DNA from: Pseudomonas fluorescens
GTDB taxonomy: Bacteria > Pseudomonadota > Gammaproteobacteria > Pseudomonadales > Pseudomonadaceae
NCBI RefSeq assembly: GCF_902498185.1
Contig: NZ_CABVIX010000017.1
Span: 1-45,439 of the forward strand
Direction: 5' to 3'
DNA: 45,439 nt
The notes under the pieces were generated by a model. That model made no database searches. It worked only from the letters and a program-made list of their open reading frames with translations, and was not told the origin of the DNA. Positions 42,588 to 45,439 of the stretch are shown here, piece after piece. Within the stretch, counting starts at the first letter, position 1. Each line of letters starts with the position of its first letter. The position numbers were made by a program, and so were the translations under genes.

Positions 42588-43523
42588 TTACGCGTCCATC
42601 CCTTCTATCCACGTAGCTCCAGGCCACTGTTTGTCGACGACCAACTGCCGCGCCACATCGACGATGACCAACCGCGTTGCCAGCGCCGCCGGAGAGAGTT
42701 CGTCCTCCGCCAGCGTCGCCAGAAGATTACGCCGGCCCACATGGGGATCGGCAATCCTGATCAGTGAAAGTCCGGACCCGTCTTTCAATGCTGCAGCCGC
42801 CCCCGGTTGTATCGTTGCCGCATGACCGGCCCGTACGGCATTCATCAAAACAGCGAGGCCGTCGACTTCCATAATGACATTGGGTGTTAGCCCGACCCGC
42901 TCGAACGCGCTCATCAATGCCGAGCGCAATCCATGTTGCGCGCTGGGCATCACCAGCGGCAGGGCGCCGAGGTCGGCTAACTGCACACTGTCACCAGAAG
43001 GCGCTTGAGGCAGGCTGGGCGAGGCAATGACAAACAGCTTTTCATCCAGCAGCGGCGTCACGCTCCAGCGTTTACCCCCTTCGAGCTGGAACAGGATGGC
43101 CAAGTCAATCTGCCGTGAGTTGAGCTGCGCTGCGAGGTGGCCGGACAGCATTTCCACCAAATGCAGTTGTATGTCCGGATAACGCGTACGCATTGCGTTG
43201 ATCAACGGCAACGCGAGCACCGTTGCGGTAGTCGGTGGCAGACCGACGCTGACGTACCCGCTCATTCGCCCGCGATGGGCGGCCATGATTGCGTTGTCCG
43301 CCTGGCGTAGCGTCAACTGGGCATGGTGTAGAAATGCAAATCCGGCGCTGGTAGGCGTCACGCCGGTGGAAGTTCGATTCAGGAGGCGGGTGCACAGCTC
43401 GCTTTCCAACTTGGAGATTTGCTGACTCAGAGCTGACACGCCAACGTCCAGCTCAAGTGCCGCACGCCCCAGGCTGCCAAGCTCGATGATTTTTACGAAA
43501 TAGCGCAGTTGTCTCAATTCCAA
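42588..43523 (-). CDS. tcuR: TcuR, LysR-family regulator of tricarballylate genes
   Basis: 311 residues. N-terminal helix-turn-helix with L-R-Q-L-R-Y-F-V-K-I-I-E-L-G-S-L-G-R-A-A and S-A-L-S-Q-Q-I-S-K-L-E; effector domain follows. The start is a TTG at 43523, supported by GGGAG eight bases upstream; no ATG lies in frame nearby. It is oriented the same way as tcuABC, as in the Salmonella tcuRABC order, and is separated from tcuA by 166 bp with its own promoter space. Confidence 0.87.
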   Translation of the reverse strand: MELRQLRYFVKIIELGSLGRAALELDVGVSALSQQISKLESELCTRLLNRTSTGVTPTSAGFAFLHHAQLTLRQADNAIMAAHRGRMSGYVSVGLPPTTATVLALPLINAMRTRYPDIQLHLVEMLSGHLAAQLNSRQIDLAILFQLEGGKRWSVTPLLDEKLFVIASPSLPQAPSGDSVQLADLGALPLVMPSAQHGLRSALMSAFERVGLTPNVIMEVDGLAVLMNAVRAGHAATIQPGAAAALKDGSGLSLIRIADPHVGRRNLLATLAEDELSPAALATRLVIVDVARQLVVDKQWPGATWIEGMDA

Positions 43524-43889
43524 TATGGCTGCTCCCAGCGAATGTGTTATTCAATTACCAGAACGCTTGCCACATAAGTTATGAAGCCCGGAAAAGCAGC
43601 TTTATCGCAGGTTTCGGCTGACCCGTTGAACATGCATTTTGGCGAGCACTAGCAGCCGGTGACCCGAAGCTGTCATCGAGATTACGCCGACTGATTCTGG
43701 ATATCGGACGAGGGCGTCTGGGCGTCACTTGGACATGTTGCTGCTTGCCGATGATAAAGGTCGCGTCTGCTTCAGGCCGCAAGCTCCTAATAGCGTTCAT
43801 CCGCATGGCGGTATAGCTCAACCTGACGCGCCGGTCGATTTTGTCACATCCCGGCTCTGACTCCTGCTTTATGTGCTGACGTGACGCCT

Positions 43890-44019
43890 TGCGTAAGCGA
43901 TCCCCGACGACCTCACACGCACTCAGCAGCACTTGGCCAGCCGCCCTCGCATCGTCCAGCGCGTTGTGATGCCGGGATAGCCGAATGCCGAGGTGCTTGC
44001 ACTCGAAATTACGCGGCAA
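43890..44019 (-). pseudogene. DEDDh 3'-5' exonuclease fragment
   Basis: About 43 residues reading L-P-R-N-F-E-C-K-H-L-G-I then H-H-N-A-L-D-D-A-R-A-A-G-Q-V-L. This is the ExoIII motif (H-x-A-x-x-D) of DnaQ-like exonucleases, without the upstream DxE and D motifs. The frame continues to 43579, but the rest shows no similarity to an exonuclease. Both ends are lost, so it cannot be active. It abuts the RND fragment at 44009. Confidence 0.6.
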
Positions 44020-44425
44020 CCTCCAATGAACTTGGATGTATCTGCGGTTTAAGCAGGAAGTGTCCGAGGGCCGGAACCAAAATCAAGGCTCCCACCATGT
44101 TCCAGATGAACATGAACCCAGGCAGGATGCCCATGTCCGCCTGAAACTTGATCGGCGACAGCACCCAGGTGAGGACCGCAATCCCCAGAGTGATCCCCGT
44201 CATCACCAGCACTTTCCCGGTGGAGAGCAGGGCCAGGTAATAAGCGTCGGACAAGCTTGAGCCATTGCGCAGGTTGGTAAGCGTGACACTGAGGATATAC
44301 AGCGCGTAATCCACACCGATACCCACCCCCAGCGCGATCACCGGCAGCGTCGCCACCTTGATGCCGATGTTCAACCCTACCATCAAGGCCTCGCACAAAA
44401 TCGACGTCAGCATCAACGGCAGTAC
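44009..44425 (-). pseudogene. RND/MMPL-family transporter, C-terminal fragment
   Basis: About 138 residues with four hydrophobic segments, including L-G-V-G-I-G-V-D-Y-A-L-Y-I-L and the final M-x-F-I-W-N-M-V-G-A-L-I-L-V-P-A-L. This matches the last membrane bundle of large predicted RND exporters. The N-terminal ~600-700 residues are missing: an in-frame stop occurs immediately upstream of about 44425. No plausible start or ribosome site exists, so it is a decayed piece. The tail overlaps the exonuclease scrap in another frame. Confidence 0.78.
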
Positions 44426-44624
44426 AGCTCACGGGTTTGCTGCTGGGCCAGTACGCTCGCGCAAGATCGACGGCTCTTCACCGGCCGTCATGAGCGACGA
44501 AGCTTATGACCTCCCGCTCACTAACGTTTCTCGTCTACAAAGCGGCCGTTATCAAAAGCCTATTTTCTACACGTCCGGCTAAACTAGAATGGCCGCTGTT
44601 GTTTTTCTGATGAGAATCTCCCCA

Positions 44625-45315
44625 TGTCTGCCGATGAGAAACAAACCGCATTATCGGAGCGCAAAGGCGTAGTGCCGAGCGAGCTGCCGTTTCCGGTGGT
44701 TGGCATCGGCGCGTCGGCGGGTGGAATTCAGGCGCTAAAGAAATTCTTCGATAACATGCCAGCCGACAACGGTATGGCGTTCGTGGTGGTGCTTCATCTC
44801 TCGCCGGATCACGAAAGCGTCATTGACAGGATTCTCGCTTCGAGCACCAGAATGCCCGTTCAGCAGGTGACCGGCCGTTGTGCAATCAAGCCTAATCACG
44901 TCTACGTGCTATCACCCGCCAGGCAGTTGGCGATGAACGATGGCTATTTGCAAGCGAACACTGCAATCCGGCCTCAGGGCACTCATGTCGCCATCGATTT
45001 GTTCTTTCGGGACCTGGCAGACGTCCACAAACAACGTGCTTTCTGTCTAGTACTATCGGGGACCGGTGCAGACGGCGCGGTGGGGTTATCACGTATCAAG
45101 GAGCAAGGCGGCGTGACGCTGGTGCAAACTCCCGAAGATGCAGAATTCGACGGGATGCCACGTGCTGCGATTGAAACGCAGATGGTCGATGTCGTATTAC
45201 CCGTTGCCGAGATGCCACAAAAGCTGCTCGATTTGTGGCGCAACGCTCAAGCGATCCGACTCCCCGTCGCCATTTCCACGCAACCGTGCGACGCCGTCGC
45301 GGCCTCCCACGAATG
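44625..45315 (+). pseudogene. CheB-type methylesterase domain protein, cut by IS
   Basis: 230 codons of an intact CheB domain: G-I-G-A-S-A-G-G-I-Q-A-L (catalytic Ser) near residue 29, V-V-L-H-L-S-P-D-H-E and L-S-G-T-G-A-D-G (catalytic Asp). It begins directly with CheB and has no receiver, as in large CheB-CheR-PAS-histidine kinase fusions, and extra domains would be expected after residue 230. Instead the right-hand IS begins at 45316, and the frame runs into it without a stop. The ATG at 44625 is the only good start; the ribosome site is weak. Confidence 0.82.
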
Positions 45316-45439
45316 TGGACTGCCCCCAAAAAGTTGGACAGTTCTATGCTGCCGCCTGGGTCCTGTACTCGACAGGGCTCAGGCCATTGAGCCTCAGCTT
45401 GATGCGGTCATGGTTGTAGTAGTGGATGTACTCATCCAG
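45316..45439 (-). mobile_element. IS3-family insertion sequence, right end (partial)
   Basis: Starts with TGGACTGCCCCCAAAAAG. It is the inverted copy of the last 124 bases of the left-hand element (4-127), with no difference seen. It interrupts a CheB-type gene and continues beyond the window. Confidence 0.88.
45344..45439 (-). CDS. IS3-family transposase (OrfB), C-terminal fragment
   Basis: Same peptide end as at 1-99, read on the minus strand, with the TAG stop at 45344-45346. Partial because the window ends inside the element. It is oriented towards the window interior, like the left copy. Confidence 0.85.
   Translation of the reverse strand: MDEYIHYYNHDRIKLRLNGLSPVEYRTQAAA

Noticed and set aside
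44358..44582. A 74-codon plus-strand frame between the RND fragment and the CheB gene
   Set aside because: It overlaps the RND fragment, and no similarity or good ribosome site is seen.
1..45439. The whole window as a composite transposon
   Set aside because: The interior includes housekeeping genes such as pgm and long operons, and both ends coincide with the window edges. A contig break at a repeated IS explains this more simply.
1..45439. tRNA, rRNA or CRISPR arrays
   Set aside because: No cloverleaf-like or regularly spaced repeat sequence was noticed on either strand. A covariance-model scan would be needed to exclude small RNAs.

Overview
The window looks like a chromosomal segment of a Pseudomonas of the P. 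putida group. It has high-GC coding, a very large MnxG-type multicopper oxidase known from Mn(II)-oxidising P. putida strains, P. putida-type benzoate transporters (BenK, BenE), and sigma-54 type promoters. Both ends are the same IS3-family insertion sequence end in inverted orientation (1-127 and 45316-45439). The window is therefore most likely a contig that stops at a repeated IS, not a transposon.

Left region (236-21375, all minus strand): two consecutive operons appear to form one manganese-oxidation and export module. The upstream operon runs mnxG (15514-21375), a beta-propeller membrane protein, two SCO-type copper chaperones, a cytochrome c/periplasmic-binding-protein fusion and a SurA-N-like chaperone (ending 9957). 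The downstream operon starts with a stand-alone receiver protein, then a GspE ATPase, PilM/N/O-like proteins, a GspC/PilP-like protein, a lipoprotein secretin and three pseudopilins. It continues without a break into csgE-csgF-csgG, the curli export apparatus. Most junctions overlap by a few bases, so translation is probably coupled. Each operon has a -24/-12 (sigma-54) promoter, and upstream of each lies a CCCC-N6-GGGG palindrome that may bind a shared activator. No GspF platform protein, prepilin peptidase, csgA or csgB is present in the window.

Middle region (21557-34459): a UvrD/Rep-like helicase with an unusual GxxxG repeat near its N-terminus, a pirin, phosphoglucomutase, and a DNA-repair pair (FAN1 nuclease followed by a PD-(D/E)XK/XPD-type helicase) behind a good LexA box. 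Then come an unrecognised conserved protein and an oxidoreductase divergent from a LysR regulator.

Right region (34507-45439): an area of decay and exchange. It holds an intact HicB antitoxin with a 17-codon HicA remnant; intact benE and benK transporters with only scraps of benA, benC, benD and a catB-like leader; and a complete tricarballylate operon (tcuR, A, B, C) of visibly lower GC. Scraps of an exonuclease and an RND transporter follow, then a CheB-type gene cut by the right-hand IS. The benzoate catabolic enzymes are lost while the uptake proteins remain.
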